Below, piece by piece: positions 51,356-60,643 of a DNA stretch of 64,000 bases. Below the pieces are notes generated by a model. That model had not been told where the DNA came from. It saw only the letters and a program-made list of their open reading frames with translations, and did no database searches. Source of the stretch: Paenibacillus macerans. GTDB lineage: Bacteria; Bacillota; Bacilli; Paenibacillales; Paenibacillaceae. Location: assembly GCF_900454495.1 (NCBI RefSeq), contig NZ_UGSI01000002.1:2143001-2207000 (forward strand), in the 5' to 3' direction. How positions within the stretch are numbered: the first letter of the stretch is position 1; each line of letters starts with the position of its first letter. The position numbers and the translations under genes are program-made.

Positions 51356-52849
51356 ATGACGCTGAAGGGTGTACTTAACGCCGATGTGGGGCAAGGAACG
51401 ATCAACCGGAACATTTACGGCCATTTTTCCGAGCATTTGGGCAGATGCATTTATGAAGGGATTTGGGTCGGGGAGGACTCGCCGATTCCAAATACGAATG
51501 GGATACGCAGCGATGTTGTGGAAGCGCTTAAAAACATTAAAATCCCGGTGCTGCGCTGGCCGGGAGGCTGTTTTGCCGATGAATACCATTGGAAGGACGG
51601 AATCGGCCCGCGCGCAGACAGAAAGCGGATGGTCAACACCCACTGGGGCGGGGTCGTAGAAAACAATCATTTCGGCACCCATGAATTCATGGAGTTGTGC
51701 CGCCAGTTGGAATGCGAGCCTTATATCAACGGCAACGTAGGCAGCGGAACCGTTCAAGAGATGTCGGAATGGGTGGAATATTTGACGTTCGGCGGCGAAT
51801 CCCCAATGTCGCTGCTGCGTGCGGAGAACGGGCGGGAAGAGCCGTGGAAAGTGACCTACTTCGGGGTCGGCAACGAAAACTGGGGCTGCGGCGGAAACAT
51901 GCGTCCGGAATATTACGCCGACGTATATCGGCGTTATCAGACATACGTGCGCAACTACGGCGACAACAAAATTCACCGGATTGCCTGCGGGCCGAATTCG
52001 GACGATTACAACTGGACGGAAGTCTTGATGCGGGAAGCGGCCCGGTTCATGGATTCGCTTACGTTGCATTACTACACGGTCCCTGGGGAATGGCAGAATA
52101 AAGGTCCGGCCACGGGGTTTGCGGAGCGCGAATGGTTCACGACGCTGCGGAAAACGCTGCACATGGACGAGTTGATCACCCGCCACAGCGTTATCATGGA
52201 TAAATACGATCCGGAGCGGCGGGTCGGGCTGATCGTGGACGAGTGGGGCACCTGGTACGACGTGGAGCCGGGCACGAATCCCGGATTTTTGTACCAGCAG
52301 AACACGATTCGCGATGCGCTGGTCGCCGGACTTACGCTGAACATCTTCCATAAACATCATCAGCGCGTGCGCATGGCCAACATTGCCCAAACCGTGAATG
52401 TATTGCAGGCGGTGATCCTGACCGAAGGGGAAAAAATGATCCTGACCCCGACGTACCACGTCTTCGACATGTACAAGGTGCATCAGGACGCCGAATTCCT
52501 GGACCTGACGCTGGACGCCGGAAGCCTCAGCTTCGATGGGGAGGAAATTCCCGCGGTGTCCGCCACGGCCTCAAGGGACAGCCAAGACAAAATCCATATC
52601 AGCTTGTGCAATCTGAGCCATCTTGACTCAAATGAAGTGATTCTGGATATCCGCGGGTTGGCGGGGCAAAAGCTGTCCGTCGCCGGGACGACGCTGACCG
52701 GGGACAAGATCGATGCGCACAACACGTTTGCCGCGCCGGACAACGTCAAGCCGCAGCCGTTCTCCGGTTTTGCGCTGCAGGACGGCCTGCTCACGGTCAC
52801 GCTGCCGCCGATGTCGGTCACTACGCTGGAACTTACGGCGGAAAGCTAA
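51356..52849 (+). CDS. GH51 alpha-L-arabinofuranosidase
   Basis: A 497-residue intracellular enzyme that removes arabinose from arabinoxylan/arabinan oligosaccharides. Acid/base E174 in 'FGVGNENWGCGG', nucleophile E296 in 'IVDEWGTWYD', 'LRWPGGCFADEYHW' near residue 64, and a C-terminal beta domain. I chose the ATG at 51356, which has AAGGAGTGAAAC upstream; the open frame reaches back to 51269 only because the promoter region lacks stops. Confidence 0.95.
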   Translation: MTLKGVLNADVGQGTINRNIYGHFSEHLGRCIYEGIWVGEDSPIPNTNGIRSDVVEALKNIKIPVLRWPGGCFADEYHWKDGIGPRADRKRMVNTHWGGVVENNHFGTHEFMELCRQLECEPYINGNVGSGTVQEMSEWVEYLTFGGESPMSLLRAENGREEPWKVTYFGVGNENWGCGGNMRPEYYADVYRRYQTYVRNYGDNKIHRIACGPNSDDYNWTEVLMREAARFMDSLTLHYYTVPGEWQNKGPATGFAEREWFTTLRKTLHMDELITRHSVIMDKYDPERRVGLIVDEWGTWYDVEPGTNPGFLYQQNTIRDALVAGLTLNIFHKHHQRVRMANIAQTVNVLQAVILTEGEKMILTPTYHVFDMYKVHQDAEFLDLTLDAGSLSFDGEEIPAVSATASRDSQDKIHISLCNLSHLDSNEVILDIRGLAGQKLSVAGTTLTGDKIDAHNTFAAPDNVKPQPFSGFALQDGLLTVTLPPMSVTTLELTAES

Positions 52850-52861
52850 GGAGCGCTCAAA

Positions 52862-53131
52862 ATGGCGGGAGAAACGGCGGAATGCAAAGGCTGCCGGGAG
52901 GAATACAAGGTGACCGAGGCGCAAATCGCCCGCATTTTGGCGTCGCCGATGTTCGCTTCGGAGCATTGCGTGCCCGATGAGGTTTATGAACAGCGGCTCC
53001 GGGCCTGCGGCGCCTGCCCTAAATTCGAGAACGGCACGACCTGCCGGGTTTGCGGCTGCATCGTTCCGGTCGTCGCTAAGCTGAAGGAGCGTACTTGCCC
53101 CATGCCGGGAGGCGGAAGGTGGCCGGAGTAA
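52862..53131 (+). CDS. Small Cys-rich protein, probable metal-binding (DUF6171-like)
   Basis: An 89-residue protein with paired cysteines in the pattern 'CKGC', 'CGACPKF', 'CRVCGC' and 'CPMP', suggesting two zinc or iron-sulfur knuckles. It follows the arabinofuranosidase gene after 12 bases with AAGGAGCG upstream. The family resembles DUF6171; function unknown. Confidence 0.75.
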   Translation: MAGETAECKGCREEYKVTEAQIARILASPMFASEHCVPDEVYEQRLRACGACPKFENGTTCRVCGCIVPVVAKLKERTCPMPGGGRWPE

Positions 53132-53174
53132 GAGCGAACTGAGAAGTTTTCGGAGCGAATTGGGTCACTTTACA

Positions 53175-53214
53175 GTAAAAGAGCTTATGCCAGCGCTGGC
53201 ATAAGCTCTTTTAC
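53175..53214. terminator. Perfect 40-bp palindrome, bidirectional terminator
   Basis: Two 20-bp arms (53175-53194 and 53195-53214) meet without a loop at CAGC/GCTG, and the ends are rich in A and T. It lies between convergent genes. Confidence 0.85.
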
Positions 53215-53228
53215 TTATAATAATTCGA

Positions 53229-54197
53229 TTAATTCACCAGACTCGAAGGCCAGTTGCCGTACCAAGCATATCCGGTTCTTCTCTCTTGCTCAATATCGCT
53301 GAGCTTGTACTTCACTACGCCATCACGCCCTACAAAGATAGGTTTGTTCGTACCGATCTCGTAAAAGCGGGCCCAGATCGGAGCCGTTACACTGGGGTCG
53401 TCCACAACGATCACATCATCGCCCGTCTTTACTATTCGGATTCCGGTAATCTTAACGGCTCTAAACCAATTTTCCGCAGCTTGAATTGAAGCCTTAATTT
53501 GTGTGGTGGAAGGTCTGGTTTTTAAGAATTTTACAATACCAACACTTTCACTGGCGGTAAGAGAAGGAACTTCGTATGCTCTTGCCCCTGCCGGTTTTAG
53601 CGTGGCTGAGTCATGCTGTTGTCCCCAAACGGTCAGCTTTCCGTTAGCGACAACCTGAGTATTTAACAAACAGTCCACGCCTTTTGCAACAGCGGATTTG
53701 CTGCGATTGGCCAAAGAGCTGTCTACGAAGGAAAAGTCGCCTTTCTTGTTGGCAACTTCGTCAAGCAGAATCATGACATTGACCATGGCATTGTCATTGT
53801 AAGTAATGTGTTTATGATAACCCGAGCTTTGGTAAATCTGCGGCCATCCGCCGTTGGCGTATTGCATGTTTAATAAGAAATTGATTCCTTTGATAGCTGC
53901 GGCGGAATATTTGCTGTCTTTGGTTTTGGCATACTCAGCCGCTAGTCTTCTTATTTCCGTATACGTGGCCTTGTTGTCAATCGTGGACTTCGCCCACTCC
54001 CCGCTGGTTACTTTGTAATCCTTTTTCCAGCCGCCATCGGCCTGCTGGTTTTTCAGAATGTCCGAGATGCTCGCAGTGGTTCCGCTGGCATCGGCGGCGA
54101 ATACGGTTGCGGAAGGCAGCGACAATCCGCCGAAAATCGTCAAAACCAGTGCTAAGGCCAATACCAAGGATACGTTGCTTGCTTTTGTTTTTAACAT
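53229..54197 (-). CDS. Secreted pectate lyase, PL10 family
   Basis: A 322-residue enzyme with a signal peptide (residues 1-35, cleaved after VFA). PL10 motifs: 'GGWPQIYQSSGYHKHITYND' with catalytic-cleft residues, 'NKATYTEIRRLA' and 'ARFYEIGTNKPIFVGRDG' with 'WYGNWP' near the end. It cleaves polygalacturonate by beta-elimination, feeding the kduI/kduD/kdgA genes downstream. The ATG at 54197 follows AAGGAGATGTG. A cre-like site lies upstream. Confidence 0.92.
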   Translation of the reverse strand: MLKTKASNVSLVLALALVLTIFGGLSLPSATVFAADASGTTASISDILKNQQADGGWKKDYKVTSGEWAKSTIDNKATYTEIRRLAAEYAKTKDSKYSAAAIKGINFLLNMQYANGGWPQIYQSSGYHKHITYNDNAMVNVMILLDEVANKKGDFSFVDSSLANRSKSAVAKGVDCLLNTQVVANGKLTVWGQQHDSATLKPAGARAYEVPSLTASESVGIVKFLKTRPSTTQIKASIQAAENWFRAVKITGIRIVKTGDDVIVVDDPSVTAPIWARFYEIGTNKPIFVGRDGVVKYKLSDIEQERRTGYAWYGNWPSSLVN

Positions 54198-54264
54198 CAC
54201 ACATCTCCTTTAATATGAAAGTTTGGCAGATATGTTGAGCATCCCTCCCTCAAGTTCCATGTAT

Positions 54265-54278
54265 TGTATGCGTTTACA
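54265..54278. promoter_or_regulatory. Candidate CcpA (cre) site of the pectate lyase gene
   Basis: TGTATGCGTTTACA deviates from TGNAANCGNTNNCA at a single position and lies about 70 bp upstream of the start codon. Confidence 0.5.
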
Positions 54279-54327
54279 TTATGTGACTCCATTATAATAA
54301 ACAAAGAATAATATGTCTATCATTGAT

Positions 54328-54855
54328 TTATTTGTAAAATGTTTGTTTTTCTAACGCAAGCAATCTGGTTTTCATCTCCAGGCCGCCGCGGTAGCCGGTG
54401 AGCGCGCCGTTTTTGCCGAGGACCCGGTGGCAGGGGACGGTCACGAGCAGCGGGTTGGCCCCGATCGCCGCGCCGACGGCCCGCACTGCGGACGGTTTGC
54501 GGATCTGTTGCGCAATGTCCGAATAGGAGCGGGTTTGGCCGAACGGAATGGCGCACAGAGCCTCCCATACGGCAAGCTGAAACGGGGTTCCCTGCAGGTC
54601 GAAAGGGACGGTAAAATGCTGCCGCCGGCCGTGGAAATACTCCGTCAGCTCGGCCGCATACGGCTTCATCCTGCCTTCGTCCCGGACGAGCGGGCTGCCG
54701 GGGAAGCGGCGTCCGGCCCACGCCTCCAAATCGGCAAAAGGCCAGGCCGGGGAACCGACATATGCTAACCCTTTCTCCGTTGCGCAGATATATAAGTTCC
54801 AATCCTGATCGGTAAGCTGCGACCAGAATAAGGTTTGGACTTGGGTTGTTTTCAT
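54328..54855 (-). CDS. ogt: Methylated-DNA-[protein]-cysteine S-methyltransferase
   Basis: A 175-residue suicide enzyme that takes methyl groups from O6-methylguanine; the acceptor Cys lies in 'LVTVPCHRVLGKNG', followed by 'LTGYRGGLEMK'. It starts 48 bases after adaA ends, on the same strand, so the two probably form an adaptive-response operon. The ATG at 54855 follows GGAGGTGCC. Confidence 0.93.
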   Translation of the reverse strand: MKTTQVQTLFWSQLTDQDWNLYICATEKGLAYVGSPAWPFADLEAWAGRRFPGSPLVRDEGRMKPYAAELTEYFHGRRQHFTVPFDLQGTPFQLAVWEALCAIPFGQTRSYSDIAQQIRKPSAVRAVGAAIGANPLLVTVPCHRVLGKNGALTGYRGGLEMKTRLLALEKQTFYK

Positions 54856-54903
54856 ATTGGTAAGGCACCTCCAAAAGTGATAGATCGCTGTAGTTCCCGG
54901 CGC

Positions 54904-55512
54904 TCAACGCATTTGCGATTTTCGATATTCCGCAGGCGTAAGTCCGGTTGTTTTTTTAAACAAGGTGATGAAATAAGCCGGGCTGCCGATGCCGACATCC
55001 AGGGCGATGTCCGCCACGGTTCGCCGCGAATGGAGCAGCGCCTGCTTGGCCTGATTGATTCTGCGCTGCTGGATATATTCTCCCGGCGTCATCCGTTTGA
55101 CGCGTTTAAAAGTCCGCTGCAAATGGAAGGGGCTTCCGTGGCACATGTCGGCCAGCGTTTCCAGCGTCAGCTTCTCCTGGTAATGCGCATCAATGTAATC
55201 GGCGATCTGCTCCACCCATTCCGTGTCGGGCAGCGGCCAGCCCTCCGGCTTGCAGCGTTTGCACGGACGAAACCCGGCGGCTTTGGCCTGCTCGGCACCA
55301 GCGAATATGCGCACGTTCTCCCGCTTGGGCGGCTTCGATTTGCACGATGGCCGGCAAAAAATCCTCGTACTGGCTACCGCGTAAAAAAAACTTCCGTCAT
55401 ACGCGGCATTGTTATGGATAATCGCCTGCCACTGCTCTTCGCTCCCGGCGTCACGTTTTGCATGGATATGTTCACATTCCTCGCTAAAGGTCGGATATTG
55501 GCCTCGCGCCAT
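54904..55512 (-). CDS. adaA: AdaA-type methylphosphotriester-sensing activator
   Basis: A 202-residue regulator: Ada zinc domain with C53, C57, C84 and C87 ('FCRPSCKSK', 'FRPCKRCKP'), then an AraC-type helix-turn-helix ('LETLADMCHGSPFHLQRTFK', 'VADIALDVGIGSPAYFITLF'). Methyl transfer to the first Cys switches it to an activator of repair genes. I use the ATG at 55512 (GGAGGTGAGCTT upstream) rather than the longer frame to 55581. Confidence 0.93.
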   Translation of the reverse strand: MARGQYPTFSEECEHIHAKRDAGSEEQWQAIIHNNAAYDGSFFYAVASTRIFCRPSCKSKPPKRENVRIFAGAEQAKAAGFRPCKRCKPEGWPLPDTEWVEQIADYIDAHYQEKLTLETLADMCHGSPFHLQRTFKRVKRMTPGEYIQQRRINQAKQALLHSRRTVADIALDVGIGSPAYFITLFKKTTGLTPAEYRKSQMR

Positions 55513-55673
55513 AAGCTCACCTCCACATTCAGTATACCTTTGCCTCCCGGACCAAGCCATGCTTTTCGAATGGAAAAGCAAGATAACGAAATGATAGGAT
55601 CGCGGATCATGTTAAAACTATAAATGAAGAAGCGGACGCTAGGAGCGGACGCCAAAGTGAGGGAGTTGGGTAG

Positions 55674-56624
55674 ATGAATAACCGATTTTATCCGGGGAAG
55701 CCGGACGCGGTTTGGGAAGATCAGGGGCATATGTTGAGGCTGCCGGTTCCCGAGGAATTCAGTTTTGCCGAAAATATGAAATATTTGTCGCGTTCGTCCA
55801 ATGAGTGTCTGTTGCGCATCGGCGATCAGCGGGTGTATAAAGCCATCCCGCTGGAAAACGGAGAAATTCCCGTCGTAGAGATCAGCGCGGACGGGAACGA
55901 TGCGCTGGCGGTCCGCTTTCTCGGCGGTACGGCGCCATCCCGGAAGCGGGATCGCGAAGAGGTGGTCCGCTATGTCAGAGATTGGTTCGATTTGGATACG
56001 GATTTACGGCCGTTTTATGAGCTGGCGAAAGAGGATGCGCTGCTGCGTGGAGCGGTGGAATCATTTTACGGTTTGCGCAATATGGGAATTCCGGATTTGT
56101 TCGAAGCCATAGCCTGGGGGATTATCGGCCAGCAGATCAATCTGGCTTTTGCCTACACCTTAAAGCGCCGCCTTGTTGAGCAGTTCGGGCGGTCCGTGGA
56201 TTGTGAGGGAGAACGGTACCTTGTATTTCCTTCCGCCGGGGACATCGCCGCTTTAAACGTTCAGGATCTGGAGGGAGTCCGCATGACCCTGAAAAAATCC
56301 GAATACCTGATCGGGACGGCCCGTCTGATCGCTGCGGGAGAATTGACGAAGGAAGGGCTGCGGGCGGCAGGCGGGATCAAGGAAGCGGAGAAACGGCTTG
56401 TCGGCATCCGCGGGATCGGACCGTGGACGGCCAATTACGTGCTGATGCGCTGCCTCAGAATGCCGGACGCTTTTCCGGTTGACGATGTCGGTTTGCATAA
56501 CGCGGTCAAGCATGTGCTTGGAATGGACCGGAAGCCGGCCAGAAAGGAGCTTTTGGCATGGGCGGAAGGCTGGAAAAAATGGGAGTCGTATGCGACCTTC
56601 TACTTGTGGAGAGTGCTGTATTAG
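55674..56624 (+). CDS. alkA: DNA-3-methyladenine glycosylase II
   Basis: A 316-residue base-excision enzyme with an N-terminal AlkA_N domain and helix-hairpin-helix 'LVGIRGIGPWTANYVLMRCL' followed by the catalytic Asp in 'FPVDDVGLHNAV'. Divergent from adaA with a 161-bp shared promoter region, so likely part of the adaptive response. Confidence 0.92.
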   Translation: MNNRFYPGKPDAVWEDQGHMLRLPVPEEFSFAENMKYLSRSSNECLLRIGDQRVYKAIPLENGEIPVVEISADGNDALAVRFLGGTAPSRKRDREEVVRYVRDWFDLDTDLRPFYELAKEDALLRGAVESFYGLRNMGIPDLFEAIAWGIIGQQINLAFAYTLKRRLVEQFGRSVDCEGERYLVFPSAGDIAALNVQDLEGVRMTLKKSEYLIGTARLIAAGELTKEGLRAAGGIKEAEKRLVGIRGIGPWTANYVLMRCLRMPDAFPVDDVGLHNAVKHVLGMDRKPARKELLAWAEGWKKWESYATFYLWRVLY

Positions 56625-56713
56625 CATTTGATAATTACCGGCGAGTATGGAAGCAGACAGCCGCCGTGAAAGATATCCGGAGCTGCCTGCAGGTGATTTC
56701 CGTTTAAGTGCGA

Positions 56714-56898
56714 GTTCAAAAAGTTGGGTTTTCAGGACCGAAGCTAATGCTTCCGAAGTGCGTTTTTTCAAAACGCTTGAGTTGAAAGAAGCTAGGGACG
56801 AAAGTAGCGGAGCGTAGACAGATCTACGTGAGTCAAATGTTTCCGAAGGAAACATGCTTCGGAAGCATCCGCTTGGAAGGCCCAGCTGAATTCAAGAT
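56714..56898. mobile_element. MITE-like repeat, copy 1 (right end missing)
   Basis: Starts GTTCAAAAAGTTGGGTTTTC and ends with GGCCCAGCTGAATTCAAGAT, against the kduD stop codon. It shares these blocks plus GTAGCGGAGCGTAG and CTACGTGAG with 58490-58655 but lacks the right-hand terminal inverted repeat and carries about 50 extra internal bases with a nested hairpin (GCTTCCGAAG). Confidence 0.65.
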
Positions 56899-56902
56899 AA
56901 AA

Positions 56903-57655
56903 TTATCTGGCCATCCAGCCGCCGTCGACGCACAAAATGTGCCCGTTGAGATAGTCCGAAGCGGCTGAGGCCAGGAACACGGCCGGGCCTTTCACGTCGT
57001 CCGGCGTACCCCAGCGGCCGGCGGGAATGCGGTCCGTAATCGAAGCCTTGCGGTTCTCGTCGGCGCGGATCGGCGCCGTGTTGTCCGTAGCCATGTAGCC
57101 GGGAGCGATCCCGTTCACTTGAACGCCGCTCTCCGCCCACTCGTTGGCGAACGCTTTGGTCAGTCCGGCCACGCCATGCTTGCTGGCCGTATAGCCGGGA
57201 ACGTTGATCCCGCCTTGGTAGGAGAGCATCGAGCAAATGTTGATGATTTTGCCGCTGCCTCTTTCGATCATATGGCGGCCGGCGATCTGCGACAGCAGGA
57301 ACACGGTGTTCAGGTTGATGTTAATGACGTCGAACCAGTCTTTTTCGCTGTGGTCTTTGGCCGGCGTGCGGCGGATAATTCCGGCATTGTTGACGAGAAT
57401 GTCGATATGTCCGGTGAGCCCCAGCGCTTCGTCAAACGTCTCCTGCAGCTTGCTGTGATCGCTCAAATCAACGATGATTTCCGCACCCTTTCTGCCGAAC
57501 GCTTTAATTTTCTCAACCGTTTCCGCGCTGGAGCCTAATGAAGCGCTGACGACGTCGGCTCCCGCTTCGGCCAATCCTGCGGCGATTCCCTGGCCGAGAC
57601 CGCCGGCCGCCCCCGTAACTAAAGCCGTCTTCCCCGTTAAATCAAACCATTTCAT
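56903..57655 (-). CDS. kduD: 2-dehydro-3-deoxy-D-gluconate/uronate dehydrogenase (KduD-type SDR)
   Basis: A 250-residue short-chain dehydrogenase with 'TGAAGGLGQGIAAGLAEAG', 'NNAGI', catalytic Ser in 'INICSMLSYQGG', and Tyr/Lys in 'GYTASKHG'. It reduces 2,5-diketo-3-deoxygluconate to KDG in pectin catabolism; the neighbouring kduI and kdgA support this over other SDR roles. The ATG at 57655 follows AAGGAGTG. Confidence 0.87.
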   Translation of the reverse strand: MKWFDLTGKTALVTGAAGGLGQGIAAGLAEAGADVVSASLGSSAETVEKIKAFGRKGAEIIVDLSDHSKLQETFDEALGLTGHIDILVNNAGIIRRTPAKDHSEKDWFDVININLNTVFLLSQIAGRHMIERGSGKIINICSMLSYQGGINVPGYTASKHGVAGLTKAFANEWAESGVQVNGIAPGYMATDNTAPIRADENRKASITDRIPAGRWGTPDDVKGPAVFLASAASDYLNGHILCVDGGWMAR

Positions 57656-57690
57656 GAAAAATACACTCCTTATCATTTCAATTTTCCGTT

Positions 57691-58443
57691 TCAATGCTCG
57701 ATAATGACCCCGGTATGTTCATACTTGCGCGCCGTGTCGGCGCTAAGTCCGCCGTCGGTAATGATCCGCGACAGTTCTTTAAGCGCGGCGAACGTGCGCA
57801 GCGCCGTTTGTCCGAATTTTTGATGGTTCATGACGGCGATCGTCTCGCGGGCCGTTTCGATCATAGCGCGCTTGAGGCCGATCAGATCGCCGGTATAAAT
57901 CGACAGCCCATGTTCCGGATGGATTCCTGTCGCCGAGATAAACGCTTTTTGAATGTTCAGCTGCTTGACGTAAGCCGCCGCCTCCGGGCCGGCCAGCATG
58001 TTGCGGACCCGGTAGCCGCCCGGAACAACGAGGCGGATTTGGTCTTTGGCGGCAAGTTCGCCGATAATATATACATCGTTGGTAATGACGGTCAGCGGGC
58101 GGTTGTCGAGCCGGCGGGCGATTTCCAGCGTGGTGCTGCCTCCGTCCAGGGCGATAATGTCGTCCGCTTCGATATGAAGCAGCGCTTTGCGCGCGATGTC
58201 GGCTTTCTCCTCCGCATGCTTGGCCAAAGGCTCCCGGGAGGGCAGTATCCCGAATTGGTCCCCTTGCGCTAGCACCGCCCCGCCATGTACGCGGACCAGC
58301 AGGCCCTGCTCCTCCAGTTTGGCGAGATCTTCACGGATCGTCTTGCCGGTAACCCCCAAAGTTTCGCTTAATTCCGCTACCGTAACCTCCTTGTTCGTTA
58401 GCAGAATCTCCATGATTTTCTCGTACCGCCGTATCTGACTCAT
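57691..58443 (-). CDS. DeoR-family regulator
   Basis: A 250-residue repressor: N-terminal DeoR helix-turn-helix ('VTVAELSETLGVTGKTIRED', 'LVRVHGGAV') and a sugar-phosphate-isomerase-like sensor domain ('ALDGGSTTLEIARRL', 'FISATGIHPEHGLSIY'). It lies between kduI and kduD, in the same direction, and probably responds to a uronate-derived intermediate. Confidence 0.9.
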   Translation of the reverse strand: MSQIRRYEKIMEILLTNKEVTVAELSETLGVTGKTIREDLAKLEEQGLLVRVHGGAVLAQGDQFGILPSREPLAKHAEEKADIARKALLHIEADDIIALDGGSTTLEIARRLDNRPLTVITNDVYIIGELAAKDQIRLVVPGGYRVRNMLAGPEAAAYVKQLNIQKAFISATGIHPEHGLSIYTGDLIGLKRAMIETARETIAVMNHQKFGQTALRTFAALKELSRIITDGGLSADTARKYEHTGVIIEH

Positions 58444-58489
58444 CGTATAGCTTCACTCTTCCGTTAAGGTTTTGCTTTCTAAAATAAGA

Positions 58490-58655
58490 GTTCAAAAAGT
58501 CAGGTTTTCAGCACCGAGAAGGTTGAATGAAGCAGGGACTGAGTAGCGGAGCGTAGGATAACCTACGTGAGCAACGGAAGGCCCAGCTGAATTCAAGATT
58601 CGATGTCGATTAAGCTTCTTGATCAGCTTCGTGATCAAAAGATGACTTTTTGAAC
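58490..58655. mobile_element. MITE-like repeat, copy 2 (complete, 166 bp)
   Basis: Bounded by the perfect 12-bp terminal inverted repeats GTTCAAAAAGTC (58490-58501) and GACTTTTTGAAC (58644-58655). No ORF. Internal hairpin pieces (CGTAGGATAACCTACG, AGCTTCTTGATCAGCTTC) can fold. It separates the DeoR-type gene from kduI. Confidence 0.8.
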
Positions 58656-58663
58656 AACCTTTC

Positions 58664-59497
58664 TTATTTTAAATCTTTCATTGCCACGGCGTCCATGTCC
58701 CCGTAAGCTTTGTTGTCGCCGGCCATGCCCCAGATAAACGTATAATTGCTTGTACCGACGCCGCTATGGATCGACCAGCTCGGCGAAATGACGGCCTGTT
58801 CGTTACGCATCACGATATGGCGGGTTTCGTCGGGCGCGCCCATCAGATGAACCACAATGGAGTCCTCCGGCAGATCGAAATACATATAAGCTTCCATTCG
58901 GCGAGGATGCACGTGGGCCGGCATGGTGTTCCACATGTTGCCCGTCTTGAGCTGGGTCATCCCCATCACAAGCTGGGAGCTTTGAATGCCGTTTTCGTGA
59001 ATCAGACGATGGATCGTCCGTTCGTTGGAATTTTCGATCGAACCTAGCGCGGCCGATTCCGCCTCGTCCAAAGTCGTTTTGGCTGTCGGAAATTCCTTGT
59101 GGGCCGGAGCGGAATTCAAATAGAATTTCGCCGGCTTCGCTGCGTCCTTGCTCTTAAAAATAACTTCCCGCGATCCTTTGCCCACATACAGGCAGTCCTT
59201 GGTGTCCAATTCGTATTCGGTGCCGTCCACCACGATCGATCCCGGCCCGCCGACGTTAATGGCGCCAAGCTCGCGCCGCTCCAGGAAATAGGATACGCCC
59301 AGCTCCTTAAGATCGGTTTCAAGCTTCACCTCGCCATTTACCGGCGCGGCCCCGCCGACGATCAGGCGATCCTCGTGCGTGAGCACCAATTCAAGCTTAT
59401 CCGGCGTAAACAGTCTCGGAATCAAAAATTCCTGGCGCAGCCGGGCCGTATCGAACTGTTTCACTTCATTCGGATGAGAGGCATAACGACGTTCCAT
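58664..59497 (-). CDS. kduI: 5-dehydro-4-deoxy-D-glucuronate isomerase
   Basis: A 277-residue cupin-type metal isomerase acting on the product of unsaturated galacturonate breakdown. Zinc-binding His/Glu lie in 'NTMPAHVHPRRMEAYMYFD' and in 'SPSWSIHSGVGTSNYTFIWG'. Length equals the usual KduI. The ATG at 59497 follows AAAGGAGACGAT; the longer frame to 59596 covers the promoter region. Confidence 0.95.
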   Translation of the reverse strand: MERRYASHPNEVKQFDTARLRQEFLIPRLFTPDKLELVLTHEDRLIVGGAAPVNGEVKLETDLKELGVSYFLERRELGAINVGGPGSIVVDGTEYELDTKDCLYVGKGSREVIFKSKDAAKPAKFYLNSAPAHKEFPTAKTTLDEAESAALGSIENSNERTIHRLIHENGIQSSQLVMGMTQLKTGNMWNTMPAHVHPRRMEAYMYFDLPEDSIVVHLMGAPDETRHIVMRNEQAVISPSWSIHSGVGTSNYTFIWGMAGDNKAYGDMDAVAMKDLK

Positions 59498-59711
59498 TTT
59501 TCTATCGTCTCCTTTTTTCGTTTGTTTGGGTGTATAATGTTCATATAGGTTCATATTAATCCCATTTAGGTTCGTTTGGCAAGTGTCATTTGTCACACCA
59601 ATTCCCGCGATCCAGGAGAGCCGAAATTGAACGGCAAAGCGTATGACGTGGAATTGAGATTCGTTTTAGATTACATTTATCTTAGAACATATACAGAAAA
59701 GAGGAATTCCC

Positions 59712-60380
59712 ATGAAAAAGCTGCAGCTCGTACAAAAAATCGTAGAGGAAGGCGTTGTCGCGGTTTTGCGCGGCGAGACGCCGGAGGAAGTCGTGTTAAT
59801 GGCCGAACAGGCGATTGCCGGCGGCATCAAAGTGATTGAAATTACGATGACGATCCCGTTCGCCTTGCAGGCGATCGAGCAACTGGCCCGTAAATACTCC
59901 TGGGATGCGAAGGAGGCGGCGAATTATGCGATTATCGGCGTCGGTACGGTGCTCGACCCCGAGACGGCGCGGGCGGCTATTTTGAGCGGCGCTCAATTTG
60001 TCGTCGGGCCGTCGCTGAACCGCGACACGGTGCTGCTGTGCAACCGCTATCGCATCCCGGTCATGCCCGGCTGCATGACGATCAAGGAAATCCAGGAGGC
60101 GCTGGAGCTGGGGGCGGACATCGTCAAGCTGTTCCCGGGCAACCTGTATAATCCTTCGATGATCAAGGCGATCAAAGGGCCTCTGCCGCAGGCCAACATC
60201 ATGCCGACCGGCGGTGTAACGCTGGACAATTTGGGCGAGTGGATCAAAGCTGGCGCGGTGGCCGTCGGCATCGGCTCCGATTTGACGAACGAAGCGGTGA
60301 AGCAGCGCAATTTATCGCTGATCGCCAAAAAGGCCGCGGCGTACAAGGAAGAATATTTGAAAGCCAAGGGATTGAAATAA
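59712..60380 (+). CDS. kdgA: KDPG (2-keto-3-deoxy-6-phosphogluconate) aldolase
   Basis: A 222-residue class I aldolase that splits KDPG to pyruvate and glyceraldehyde 3-phosphate. Motifs: 'VVAVLRGETPEE', 'IEITMTIPFAL', 'GVGTVLDPE' and Schiff-base Lys in 'DIVKLFPGN', then 'MPTGGVTLDN'. Divergent from kduI. A KDG kinase expected for the same pathway is not in this window. The ATG at 59712 follows AAGAGGAA. Confidence 0.93.
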   Translation: MKKLQLVQKIVEEGVVAVLRGETPEEVVLMAEQAIAGGIKVIEITMTIPFALQAIEQLARKYSWDAKEAANYAIIGVGTVLDPETARAAILSGAQFVVGPSLNRDTVLLCNRYRIPVMPGCMTIKEIQEALELGADIVKLFPGNLYNPSMIKAIKGPLPQANIMPTGGVTLDNLGEWIKAGAVAVGIGSDLTNEAVKQRNLSLIAKKAAAYKEEYLKAKGLK

Positions 60381-60643
60381 CTTTCGCGATAAATATAACA
60401 CCGGCTGTGACCGTTAGAATTTGAAAACGGCGATATTGAAGCAAATAGCGGCTGTGGCAACCGTTAGAATGTGGTGGCGAGAAATTGTATCTTGGCGGAT
60501 TTAATGCAACGCTAGTGGCATTTTGAACGAATTCTATTGGATTTTTCCAATGTGAGGTGGAGGGATGTAGTTAGGACGGCCTTGGCAGCCGAGAGATATC
60601 TGGCTTAATCAGCAACAATATTTGTATTTAGGAGGAATGCGGC
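60381..60643. other. Gene-free stretch with a short direct repeat
   Basis: GGCTGTG(GCA)ACCGTTAGAAT occurs twice (about 60405 and 60450). I see no ORF with a ribosome binding site and no clear promoter or terminator. Confidence 0.4.
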
